From Bacteroidales bacterium (GTDB taxonomy: Bacteria > Bacteroidota > Bacteroidia > Bacteroidales > JAADGE01), in contig JAOZMN010000037.1 of NCBI GenBank assembly GCA_029934265.1, positions 1 to 14,350 on the forward strand: a DNA stretch of 14,350 bases, given 5' to 3'. Within the stretch, counting starts at the first letter, position 1. Each line of letters starts with the position of its first letter. Below, piece by piece: positions 1-7,489 of the stretch. The notes beneath the pieces were generated by a model. It was given only the letters and a program-made list of their open reading frames with translations, did no database searches and had not been told where the DNA came from. The position numbers and the translations under genes are program-made.

Positions 1-91
1 AAATTTTGAGCTATTTTACTAAAAGTCACCACTTTTATACGTCATCAATTTTTTAACTCTATTGCCTAAACTGCATAATTGTTTGATGGAA

Positions 92-104
92 CCCTCATGG
101 AGGG
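92..104. terminator. Small GC-rich hairpin in the left leader
   Basis: CCCTC (92-96) and GAGGG (100-104) form a perfect 5-bp stem around an ATG loop, followed by ATTTTAT. It sits about 75 nt upstream of engB. It could be a weak intrinsic terminator for a gene to the left of the window or a leader structure; the T-run is short and interrupted. No gene can be supported in 1-180. Confidence 0.35.
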
Positions 105-133
105 ATTTTATACTTCTCCACAAAAAGTAATGC

Positions 134-160
134 ATGTAATTAACTTATTTTTAATTACAT
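134..160. promoter_or_regulatory. Perfect 10-bp inverted repeat upstream of engB
   Basis: ATGTAATTAA (134-143) and TTAATTACAT (151-160) are exact reverse complements separated by 7 nt, ending 20 nt before the engB ATG. A symmetrical AT-rich repeat at this distance could be an operator or a leader stem-loop. A chance palindrome in AT-rich DNA is possible but less likely for 10 perfect pairs. I could not find a convincing Bacteroidota promoter (-7 TAnnTTTG) next to it. Confidence 0.45.
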
Positions 161-180
161 ACAAATGAAATAATTACAGT

Positions 181-786
181 ATGATAAAAACAGCAAAATT
201 TATAATCAGCAATACCGATATTACAAAATGCCCGCCACCGGACAAGCCTGAATATGCTTTTATAGGACGCTCTAATGTTGGAAAGTCATCGTTGATAAAT
301 ATGCTTACCGGAAATTCAAAACTTGCCAAAACTTCCGGCAGACCGGGAAAAACTCAACTTATAAATCATTTTTTGATAAACGATGAGTGGTATATGGTCG
401 ATTTGCCGGGATACGGATACGCAAAAGTCTCAAAACAAGACAGAAACGTATGGAAAGGATTTATCAGAGAATATCTGCTCAACAGAGAAAATCTTATGGC
501 TGTTTTTGTTCTTATAGATTCGAGACACAAACCGCAAAAAATAGATTTGGAATTTATTAAACAACTTGGTTACAACCAAATACCTTTCGGAATACTTTTT
601 ACCAAAGCCGACAAACTCTCAAAAACCGTACTAAAAAAAAATATTACAGATTATAAAAATGAACTTCTTAAAACTTGGGAAGAACTCCCCGTAAATTTTA
701 TTACTTCCGCCGAAACAAAAATGGGGAAAGATGAAGTTATAAAATATATTGAAGATACTAATATTCAGTGGGTAGCAAATAATTAA
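181..786 (+). CDS. engB: Ribosome biogenesis GTP-binding protein EngB (YihA/YsxC)
   Basis: TRAFAC-class GTPase of the EngB/YihA/YsxC family, a cytoplasmic protein needed for late assembly of the large ribosomal subunit. All G motifs are visible: G1 GRSNVGKS at residues 29-36, the family switch region TSGRPGKTQ at 51-59, G3 DLPG at 74-77 in the typical DLPGYGYA context, G4 TKAD at 141-144 and G5 TSA at 175-177. At 201 residues it has the normal single-domain length. The ATG at 181 gives the usual short lead-in to the G domain, although no ribosome binding site is evident. It is followed after 24 nt by a glycosyltransferase gene, so it may share a transcript with the surface-polymer genes. That linkage is inferred from spacing only and probably has no functional meaning. 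Confidence 0.96.
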   Translation: MIKTAKFIISNTDITKCPPPDKPEYAFIGRSNVGKSSLINMLTGNSKLAKTSGRPGKTQLINHFLINDEWYMVDLPGYGYAKVSKQDRNVWKGFIREYLLNRENLMAVFVLIDSRHKPQKIDLEFIKQLGYNQIPFGILFTKADKLSKTVLKKNITDYKNELLKTWEELPVNFITSAETKMGKDEVIKYIEDTNIQWVANN

Positions 787-810
787 TGCCGAATAATAAA
801 TGAAGAGAGG

Positions 811-1917
811 ATGATAAAATTAGCATTTTGTACGGACGGAATTTTCCCCGAAGCGGTCGGAGGAATGCAAAGGCATTCACGATTGCTGATTGAGGAACTT
901 TCCAAATTTGACATAGACATTACAGTTTTTCACCCACACGATAAAGAATTATTTTCAAAATACAGTGATATTAATGAAATTCTTATCGAGCCTATCGACA
1001 AAGATAAAACCTATTTGAAAGAATGTTACAAATATTCCGAAAGGATATATAAACATCTCGAAAAAATGCCGGAACACATAATATATTCGCAAGGTTTATC
1101 AGTATGGTACAAAATTAAAAAACTTAAAAATATAATTATAAATCCGCATGGATTAGAGCCTTATCAAGCTATAAGCAAAAAAGATAAATTATACGGTATT
1201 CCTTTTAAAGTCATTTTTAATAAAATTTTTAATAATTCCGATTATGTAGTTTCACTTGGCGGAGGACTTACAAAAATTCTTCAAAAAAATATCAAAAACA
1301 AAAATACAAGAATCATTACCTTGCCAAACGGTACAAATATTCCGAATTTTAAAAGACAAAATGCAGCTTTCGGTACAGTAAAAGTTTTCTTTGTTGGACG
1401 ATTTGAAAGTAATAAAGGTATAGATTTACTTCTTCAAGTTGCACAAGATTTAAACAAAGAAGGCTACAATAAAATAAAATACATACTTGCGGGTAAAGGT
1501 CCTCTTTATACTGAACTTAAAGAGAAATACAAAGCAAAAAATATTAGTTTTGAAGGTTTTATAAGCGATGAGCAATTAATAAATTTCTATAAAGAAGCTG
1601 ATGTTTTCGTTCTTCCTACACTTTTTGAAGGTATGCCCACAGTGGTTCTCGAAGCAATGTCCTACGGTCTGCCGATAATAGTTTCCGATGTCGGAGCAAC
1701 GGCAGAACTCGTAAATTCCGAGAACGGTTTTCTGATAGAAAAAAACAATCCTGAAGTTTTAAAGAAATCTTTAATTAATTTTATAAATTTGCAAACGGAA
1801 GAAAAATTAAAAATGCAAAAAGCTTCTTTTTTGAAACTCAAAAACAATTTCACTTGGGACAAAATAGCAGAAAAACATTTTAATTTATTTACAGAAATAA
1901 AAAATGACGGAAATTAA
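811..1917 (+). CDS. GT4-family glycosyltransferase
   Basis: Retaining GT-B fold glycosyltransferase of family GT4, expected to move a sugar from a nucleotide-sugar onto a growing glycan at the cytoplasmic face of the membrane. The N-terminal acceptor domain carries the GGMQRH segment at 17-22, the counterpart of the glycine-rich GG.xR motif. The C-terminal donor domain begins around VGRFESNKG (195-203) and has the E-x7-E signature EGMPTVVLE with E273 and E281, followed by a G-x-P-I-I-V-S-D segment. The 368-residue length is normal. A purine-rich GAGAGG lies directly against the ATG, closer than an ideal ribosome binding site. The gene overlaps the next one by 14 nt, suggesting translational coupling to the DUF4956 membrane protein. 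Donor and acceptor sugars cannot be told from sequence. Confidence 0.9.
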   Translation: MIKLAFCTDGIFPEAVGGMQRHSRLLIEELSKFDIDITVFHPHDKELFSKYSDINEILIEPIDKDKTYLKECYKYSERIYKHLEKMPEHIIYSQGLSVWYKIKKLKNIIINPHGLEPYQAISKKDKLYGIPFKVIFNKIFNNSDYVVSLGGGLTKILQKNIKNKNTRIITLPNGTNIPNFKRQNAAFGTVKVFFVGRFESNKGIDLLLQVAQDLNKEGYNKIKYILAGKGPLYTELKEKYKAKNISFEGFISDEQLINFYKEADVFVLPTLFEGMPTVVLEAMSYGLPIIVSDVGATAELVNSENGFLIEKNNPEVLKKSLINFINLQTEEKLKMQKASFLKLKNNFTWDKIAEKHFNLFTEIKNDGN

Positions 1918-2596
1918 AAACTACATAAAAGCATTCATAATTGATAATTTATCGGGGTTTCAGCCCTCGAATATTCCGAATTTTTTACTGAATTTGATAT
2001 TAACGGCAATACTTGCTTATATTCTCGGTATTTTATTTATCCGCTTCGGAAATACACATTCAAATCGCAAAAGTTTTGCTCGAAACTTTGTTTTACTTTC
2101 CGTAACAACCATGTTTATAATAACTTTCGTTAAATCATCGTTGGCACTTTCACTGGGACTTGTAGGAGCGTTGTCCATTGTGCGTTTTCGGTCGGCAATA
2201 AAAGAGCCGGAAGAGTTGTCATATCTGTTTCTTTCTATCGCTCTGGGACTTGGTGTCGGTGCCGGGTTTAGTGTACTTACTGTTTTCGGATTTATGGTAA
2301 TTTCACTGATAATTTGGTTTAACAATCTGCTTAATAAAAAAACAGACAACCAAAATTTAATCATATCTATCGCTAATAATGAAGGAAATATCGACACAAA
2401 TAAAATTGTAGATATTCTTAAAGAATATTCTTCTTCTCTAAGGCTGAAACGGATAGACGAAACCGGCAATAATACAGAAGTTTCGTTTCTTATTTCGTTC
2501 AAAAACTACGATGAGTTGGAAAAATCGAAAAATAAACTTAAAGAATTAAATCCTAATATAAATATTTCATATATAGATACAAGTAACGATTTTTAA
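1904..2596 (+). CDS. DUF4956-family membrane protein, VTC-associated
   Basis: Integral inner-membrane protein of the uncharacterised DUF4956 family, which commonly neighbours VTC-domain genes. The N-terminal half (about 25-145) holds four hydrophobic stretches. Between the second and third lies the diagnostic conserved block GLVGALSIVRFRSAIKEP and then LGLGVGAG. The C-terminal 80 or so residues are soluble, with an alternating beta-alpha pattern resembling a small ferredoxin/ACT-like domain. In my judgement the whole architecture (short helices, a conserved polar R-x-R loop, GxGxG helix, soluble alpha/beta tail) recalls MgtC proteins, but this is inference. The gene starts inside the upstream glycosyltransferase (14-nt overlap) and lies 56 nt before the VTC gene. 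Proposed roles as membrane partner, channel or regulator of the polymerase are unproven. Confidence 0.88.
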   Translation: MTEIKNYIKAFIIDNLSGFQPSNIPNFLLNLILTAILAYILGILFIRFGNTHSNRKSFARNFVLLSVTTMFIITFVKSSLALSLGLVGALSIVRFRSAIKEPEELSYLFLSIALGLGVGAGFSVLTVFGFMVISLIIWFNNLLNKKTDNQNLIISIANNEGNIDTNKIVDILKEYSSSLRLKRIDETGNNTEVSFLISFKNYDELEKSKNKLKELNPNINISYIDTSNDF

Positions 2597-2607
2597 GGTT
2601 TTCGACA
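2594..2607 (+). repeat. Possible degenerate copy of the AGGTC palindrome
   Basis: Directly at the DUF4956 stop codon the sequence TAAGGTTTTCGAC differs by one base from TAAGGTCTTCGAC at the DUF4350 stop codon (11143-11153, minus strand) and at 13112-13124. The right arm is lost here, so no hairpin remains. It may be a decayed family member or chance. Confidence 0.25.
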
Positions 2608-2652
2608 GGACAAAATCATAAATCTACAATCAAAAATAATCAATCAATATAG

Positions 2653-3306
2653 ATGTTCAGATACGAAAGAAAATTTATGATTACGGATTATTCCGAGTAT
2701 GAAATTGAAGAACACATAAAATCACACCATGCTTTTTTTCGTCCGATATATCAAGCAAGGCATATAAATAATATTTATTTCGACAGCTTAAATTTTTCTG
2801 CATATCACGAAAACGTTTCCGGAGAAGAAGATAGAGAGAAAACAAGAATACGTTGGTACGGCAAAAATATCACCGATATAAACAAACCAAAATTGGAATT
2901 TAAAATAAAAAGAGGCTTACTCGGAACAAAAAAAATATACGATTTAGAAAACTTTAATTTAGAAGAAATTTCACCTGATTTTTTCAATGAAAAAAAAATC
3001 AGTAAAGATGTAAGTTTGAAATTAAAAAGCTTGAAGCCTATACTGTTAAACCGATACAAAAGAAAATATTATCGCTCACATGACGGAAATTTCAGAATAA
3101 CAGTCGATACGGAATTATCATATTATTTTTTGAGTTTTAATAAGATAAGTTTGATGAAAAAACAACCGGATTACGGTAAAATTATTCTCGAGCTTAAATA
3201 TGACAAAGAACATGAAAATAAAGCTCAAAATATAAGCTCAAAATTACCGTTTAAACTCACAAAAAATTCAAAATATCTGTCAGGAGTACATTATATGATA
3301 AATTAA
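2653..3306 (+). CDS. VTC-domain polyphosphate polymerase, stand-alone bacterial type
   Basis: Member of the VTC domain family (triphosphate-tunnel fold), whose yeast relative Vtc4 makes polyphosphate from ATP on a metal-dependent, basic-lined tunnel. The tunnel-type residues are visible as alternating charged strands: RYERK at 3-7, NIYFD at 40-44, KTRIRWYG at 63-70 (R65, R67), LEFKIKRG at 81-88, NRYKRKYY at 133-140, RITVD at 148-152 and LELKY at 179-183 (E180). The 217-residue protein is only the catalytic domain: it has no SPX regulator and no membrane segments, unlike the yeast subunits. The adjacent DUF4956 gene is the likely membrane partner. An 81-nt AT-rich spacer follows before the CotH gene. 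It could in principle be another CYTH-like tunnel enzyme, but the R-x-R-W-Y-G and ExKxxRG motifs favour VTC. Confidence 0.9.
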   Translation: MFRYERKFMITDYSEYEIEEHIKSHHAFFRPIYQARHINNIYFDSLNFSAYHENVSGEEDREKTRIRWYGKNITDINKPKLEFKIKRGLLGTKKIYDLENFNLEEISPDFFNEKKISKDVSLKLKSLKPILLNRYKRKYYRSHDGNFRITVDTELSYYFLSFNKISLMKKQPDYGKIILELKYDKEHENKAQNISSKLPFKLTKNSKYLSGVHYMIN

Positions 3307-3387
3307 ATATTTACTTTATTTAACACAATAAAAGAACTTAATATTCAGCAATATATCATTGTTAAAATATTGTTTCAATATACCTAA

Positions 3388-5115
3388 ATGTTGATAAGCC
3401 GAAAAAATAAAACCATATCTCGAAAAAAAATATTTTTTTCAAGTAGTCTTATCATTATTATTCTATCTGCATCAGTATTACTATCCGGCTATCAAGCAAA
3501 CAAAACGACACTAATAGAAAGAAAATCCCAAAAGAAAAATAAAGAAAACCCGCTTCCTAAAATTTCTGTGAATTTCGATTCCGTAAATTCCATAAATACA
3601 GTAAAAATAAGTGCAGGTATTCCCGAAGCTGAAATATATTACACCTTAGATTGCTCAACTCCGAATTTATTTTCCAAAAGATACAACTCTCCGGTAAAAA
3701 TACCTGTAAATAAAAAAGTTAAATTTGCAAATATTTCAACGTCAAAAGACTGGCTCCCGCCTCTTAACAATGATATTACAAAAGCAACGATTTTAAAAGT
3801 CCGAATTTATGTAAAAAAAAAAGGATTTAGCGAAACCGTAACAAAAACAATATTAAACAATCCTAATTATTGCAAAAACTTAAGAATCCCGATAATTTCA
3901 ATTGTTTGTAAAGAAAATGACTTTTTTGGAAACAAGAAAGGCATAATGGTTATGGGAAAAAGCTACGAAGACAAGGACAGATTTACAAGGAAAAATATAA
4001 ATCTTGAATACCTGCGAAAATTTCCGTACAGACTTCCGGCAAACTATACAAACAAAGGAAAGGATTGGCACAGAAAAATATCTTTTGAAATTTTTACTCC
4101 TTCCGAAAATTTTTCCTCAATAAAAGCAAAAACTCGTATTTACGGAGGTTTTTCACGTACTTTCAGTCAAAAATCACTAAAGTTAATGTTTGAAAAAAAA
4201 GAAGATTCCAAAGAGTTTTCAAAACTTTTAAACTCCGGAAACGACACATTATTATATAAAGAACTTTTACTGAGAGCATGGGGAAGTGATGCCAAACTTA
4301 CATTATTCAGAGATGCTCTTGCTAATTCGTTACTATCCGGTACCGATTTGCTTATGCAAAAATCATCACCCGTAATTGTCCTGATTAATGGAGAGTACTG
4401 GGGAATATACAATCTTAGAGAATATATGTCTCCAAAAAATCTCGCATTATTATACAACGAAAAAGAAAAAAACATCAGTGTAAACGAAATAAATTACGGC
4501 ATTTCACTTAAAAACAATTCAGACAGTTCTTTTATAGAATTAGTTAAATATATTTCAGAAAATGACATCAAAAAACAAAAAAACTACATATACATAGAAC
4601 AAATTTTAGACATAGATAAATTCATAGATTATTTTATAATCGAAAGCTATACAGGAAATCACGACTGGGTAACAAATTGTATAATTTACAAGGTCGGCAA
4701 GAGAGGTAAATGGTGTTTCTACATAAAAGACTTAGATGCTTCGCTTTCAGGACACAGCAGAAACGGAAGAGTTCAGATTAACTTATTTGAAAGGGTTAGA
4801 CCTGTAACTGTCGGAAAAATATTTTTTAAATTAATTGAAAACAATATTTTTAAAGAAAAATTTATTGAAAAATACAATTTTCTTGTAAAAAATAATCTTT
4901 CTACCGAAAATATTTTAAACAAAACAGACTATTTTACAAAACAATTATCGCCATTTATGATAGAACAAATAAACAGGTGGAGGTCGCCGATTTCATATAA
5001 AACTTGGTTAAACAATATCGAAAAAATAAAATATTTTGCTCAAAAAAGACAGCCTGTATATCAAAATCAAATAAATAAAATTCTACTCGAAATTGATACA
5101 ATATCTACAAAATAA
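3388..5115 (+). CDS. CotH-family atypical kinase with N-terminal Fn3-associated domain
   Basis: CotH proteins are atypical kinases related to FAM20/HipA folds; Bacillus CotH phosphorylates spore coat proteins. Residues 15-34 form one hydrophobic segment after a basic N-terminus, so the protein is probably exported or anchored. There is no lipobox cysteine, so it is not an evident lipoprotein. Residues about 55-150 look like a chitobiase/Fn3-associated beta domain (YYTLDCSTPN). The CotH domain runs from about 167 to 460: GGFSRTFSQKSLKLMF, RAWGSDAKLTLFRDAL (296-311), GEYWGIYNLRE (335-345), HDWVTN (425-430) and IKDLDASLSG (446-455), where D426 and D448/D450 are the likely catalytic and metal-binding acids. 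The last 110 residues are helical. The upstream spacer contains a small ATATTG-TTT-CAATAT repeat (3367-3381). The gene overlaps the next by 23 nt if the TTG start there is right. Substrate unknown. Confidence 0.87.
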   Translation: MLISRKNKTISRKKIFFSSSLIIIILSASVLLSGYQANKTTLIERKSQKKNKENPLPKISVNFDSVNSINTVKISAGIPEAEIYYTLDCSTPNLFSKRYNSPVKIPVNKKVKFANISTSKDWLPPLNNDITKATILKVRIYVKKKGFSETVTKTILNNPNYCKNLRIPIISIVCKENDFFGNKKGIMVMGKSYEDKDRFTRKNINLEYLRKFPYRLPANYTNKGKDWHRKISFEIFTPSENFSSIKAKTRIYGGFSRTFSQKSLKLMFEKKEDSKEFSKLLNSGNDTLLYKELLLRAWGSDAKLTLFRDALANSLLSGTDLLMQKSSPVIVLINGEYWGIYNLREYMSPKNLALLYNEKEKNISVNEINYGISLKNNSDSSFIELVKYISENDIKKQKNYIYIEQILDIDKFIDYFIIESYTGNHDWVTNCIIYKVGKRGKWCFYIKDLDASLSGHSRNGRVQINLFERVRPVTVGKIFFKLIENNIFKEKFIEKYNFLVKNNLSTENILNKTDYFTKQLSPFMIEQINRWRSPISYKTWLNNIEKIKYFAQKRQPVYQNQINKILLEIDTISTK

Positions 5116-6379
5116 CAAACAACTTTTTATTATTCTTTTTATATGGATGGCACTGGGTATCGTTGCAAGTCCGGCGGCTATAATTGCCGTACCTGTTATC
5201 GTTATTTTTTTTATTAACGAAGCAATGATATTAGAATTGTTTTTCGGATTATTGTTTATACTTTCACTTTCAGATAACTATCAAAGCTTCGGATTTGCAA
5301 GAATTGTAAAGCCGGTTTATGTTATATTATATGCAATTCCTTTTTTTTACCACTCTAAATTATTCAGTCCGGTAAACAAACTTTACAAACCATTCTTAAT
5401 TTTCTTCGCTATTGCAACGCTTTGTATTCCTTTTAGTTTACATATGTTTGTATCAATACAAAAAACACTTTCATATTTTCTGATATTATTTATCACTTCA
5501 AATTACGTTTCATATCTATTAAGGAATCACAAAAAACGCTTTTTGCTCAGCTTAGTTTATTTCGGGGCAACAATGCTGACTTTGGGACTTATCCTGAAAG
5601 TTGTTTCTCCCGGATATGTACACATGAGCGGAAGATACAAAGGTTTATTCGGCAACCCTAACGGATTGGGTGTATATCTTTTTTTATACTATTTCATATT
5701 CACCGCAATAAAATATTATTATCCGAAATTATTTTCAAAAAAAAATAAAATACTTATTTATTTTTTAATATTTGCCTCGCTTTTATTGTGTTCATCTCGT
5801 GGCTCGCTTACCGTAATTATTATCTTTACATTTGTAAATGCTCTTATAAAAGGGAAAAATAAAGGCTTAATTCTACTTATAGGACTAATCGGATTTGTAG
5901 TATATGTCGGTATTATCCAAAACATAGACGTTATAGTAAAAGCTTTCGGTCTGGAAGAATATATGAGATTAAAAACACTAAAAACGGGTTCCGGACGACT
6001 TATCGCATTTGAATTTACATGGGAGCAAATACAAAAAAAAATGTACTACGGAGGTGGATTTAATTATACCAATGATGTTTTCAGTCTGAACAAAGAAATG
6101 CTACACAAAATGGGACATCAAGGCAAAGCTCACAATACCCTGCTTACAATGTGGTTAGACACAGGAATATTCGGACTGCTTGCATACATTTACGGCTGGG
6201 CTGTAAATTTTATAAAAGCCGGCAAATTATCACACTTTGCTCTTCCTGTAGCCGTCGCTGTTGCTTTCGGTATCAATATAGAATCTTGGCTGGCAGCATC
6301 TTTAAATCCGTTTACCATAATGTTGGTAATTCTCGTATCTTTGCTTTCAAACAAAAGATTTATCTCAGGAAAATTATAA
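5093..6379 (+). CDS. O-antigen ligase / Wzy-like polymerase family protein
   Basis: Polytopic membrane protein of the O-antigen ligase/polymerase (Wzy_C) superfamily, which joins or transfers undecaprenyl-linked glycans on the periplasmic side. About ten hydrophobic helices span the 428 residues. Family hallmarks are FGNPNGLG at 186-193, SSRGS at 234-238, and the large periplasmic loop with GSGRLIAFEFTWEQI and KAHNTLL, where H347-N348 occupies the conserved catalytic-loop position. Ligase and polymerase cannot be separated from sequence alone. The start is uncertain: a TTG at 5093 overlaps the CotH gene by 23 nt, while the first in-frame ATG is at 5147 and would remove 18 residues, cutting into the first hydrophobic helix. 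I prefer the TTG. Only 5 nt separate this gene from the next glycosyltransferase. Confidence 0.88.
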   Translation: MIQYLQNNKQLFIILFIWMALGIVASPAAIIAVPVIVIFFINEAMILELFFGLLFILSLSDNYQSFGFARIVKPVYVILYAIPFFYHSKLFSPVNKLYKPFLIFFAIATLCIPFSLHMFVSIQKTLSYFLILFITSNYVSYLLRNHKKRFLLSLVYFGATMLTLGLILKVVSPGYVHMSGRYKGLFGNPNGLGVYLFLYYFIFTAIKYYYPKLFSKKNKILIYFLIFASLLLCSSRGSLTVIIIFTFVNALIKGKNKGLILLIGLIGFVVYVGIIQNIDVIVKAFGLEEYMRLKTLKTGSGRLIAFEFTWEQIQKKMYYGGGFNYTNDVFSLNKEMLHKMGHQGKAHNTLLTMWLDTGIFGLLAYIYGWAVNFIKAGKLSHFALPVAVAVAFGINIESWLAASLNPFTIMLVILVSLLSNKRFISGKL

Positions 6380-6384
6380 ACTAT

Positions 6385-7437
6385 ATGAAAAAAAACATCA
6401 TATTTCTATATACGGAAATTGCAGAGTATTTTTTGGCTTGCATAGAGGAATTATCAAAAGAAAATGTTAATATTCATATTGTCCGGTGGTCGGTGAATAA
6501 AGAAGCCCCTTTTAAATTCCGAAAACTTGAAAATGTTACTTTCTACAACAGAAATTCATTTTCGGAAGACAATTTATCCGAAAAAATAAAACAAATAAAT
6601 CCGAATATTTTACTTACAAGCGGCTGGATAGACAAAGAATACACAAAAATTGCAAAAATTTATCGAAAACAAATACCGGTAGTTTTATGTCTCGATAATC
6701 AGTGGACTGCAAGCATAAAACAAAGAATTTCAACAACAATAGGACGAAATTTTATAAAAAAACACTTTTCGCACGCATGGGTACCCGGCGAAAAACAAAA
6801 AAAATATGCCAAACGACTTGGTTTTAAACAAGATAAAATAAAAACCGGTTTTTATTCCGCCGATTACAAACTTTACAATAAATATTTTGAAGAAAGTTTC
6901 CCCGAAAAAGAAAAATTATTTCCAAAAAACTTTCTCTTTACAGGAAGATATATCGAACAAAAAGGAATATTTAATTTGTGGGAAGCATTTATTAAATTTC
7001 ATGAAGAATATGATAGTAATCAAGAACTTATATGTATAGGAACCGGAGAACTGTTCGATAAAAAAATAATTCACCCGAAAATTAAACATCTTGGTTTTCT
7101 GCAACCGGAAGAAATTGAAAATGTAATTAAAAATACAGGGATTTTTATTCTGCCAAGTAAATTTGAACCGTGGGGAGTTGTTGTACATGAATATGTTACA
7201 GCAGGATACCCTATTATTTGTTCCGATAAAATCGGTGCGGCAAGTACTTTTTTACAAGAAGGAAAAAACGGATATTCTTATAAATACGATGATACAGAAG
7301 CCCTTAAAAATCTGATGATTAAAATATCCGAAAAAGAAGACAAAGAACTTATAAAAATGGCGAAATCAAGCAGAAAACTTTCAGAACAAATCACCCCCGA
7401 AAAATGGGTGAAAACACTTATGACAATTATCAAATAG
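6385..7437 (+). CDS. GT4-family glycosyltransferase
   Basis: A second GT-B glycosyltransferase, 350 residues, most likely family GT4. The donor-domain start is TGRYIEQKG at 186-194. The E-x7-E signature is EPWGVVVHE with E261 and E269, followed by GYPIICSDKIGA. The N-terminal domain is short and less typical. The frame stays open for 78 codons upstream, but that part overlaps the polymerase gene in another frame and has basic, cysteine-rich composition unlike the rest. The ATG at 6385, 5 nt after the upstream stop, is therefore the real start and gives a natural MKKNIIFLYTE opening. The gene ends 5 nt before a strong hairpin. Together with the first glycosyltransferase it gives the locus two sugar-adding steps; the sugars are unknown. 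Confidence 0.88.
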   Translation: MKKNIIFLYTEIAEYFLACIEELSKENVNIHIVRWSVNKEAPFKFRKLENVTFYNRNSFSEDNLSEKIKQINPNILLTSGWIDKEYTKIAKIYRKQIPVVLCLDNQWTASIKQRISTTIGRNFIKKHFSHAWVPGEKQKKYAKRLGFKQDKIKTGFYSADYKLYNKYFEESFPEKEKLFPKNFLFTGRYIEQKGIFNLWEAFIKFHEEYDSNQELICIGTGELFDKKIIHPKIKHLGFLQPEEIENVIKNTGIFILPSKFEPWGVVVHEYVTAGYPIICSDKIGAASTFLQEGKNGYSYKYDDTEALKNLMIKISEKEDKELIKMAKSSRKLSEQITPEKWVKTLMTIIK

Positions 7438-7442
7438 AAACA

Positions 7443-7475
7443 AGTCAAAGTTTCGCTTAAAGCGAAGCCTTGACT
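7443..7475 (+). terminator. 33-nt hairpin between glycosyltransferase and asnB
   Basis: Two 15-nt arms (7443-7457 and 7461-7475) around a 3-nt TAA loop pair except for one A-C mismatch and one G-U wobble. It begins AGTC and ends GACT, exactly like the hairpin after asnB. No T-run follows on the plus strand, so termination would be weak; transcript processing, end protection or a REP-like element are alternatives. Confidence 0.6.
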
Positions 7476-7489
7476 AATTACCGAAAAAA

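Noticed and set aside
92..130. Left-edge hairpin with TATACTTCTCC and AAAAAGT as a third copy of the right-edge repeat
   Set aside because: The shared elements are short and in a different order, so the resemblance is probably from base composition.
1..133. Fragment of an upstream gene at the left edge
   Set aside because: The open stretches are under 20 codons in every frame and carry no recognisable motif.
2017..2502. 161-codon open frame antisense to the DUF4956 gene
   Set aside because: It is a shadow of a strongly supported gene, with no recognisable domain and no separate promoter signal.
6151..6384. Upstream extension of the second glycosyltransferase reading frame
   Set aside because: It overlaps the polymerase gene in another frame, encodes a cysteine- and arginine-rich peptide unlike the family, and a natural ATG follows at 6385.
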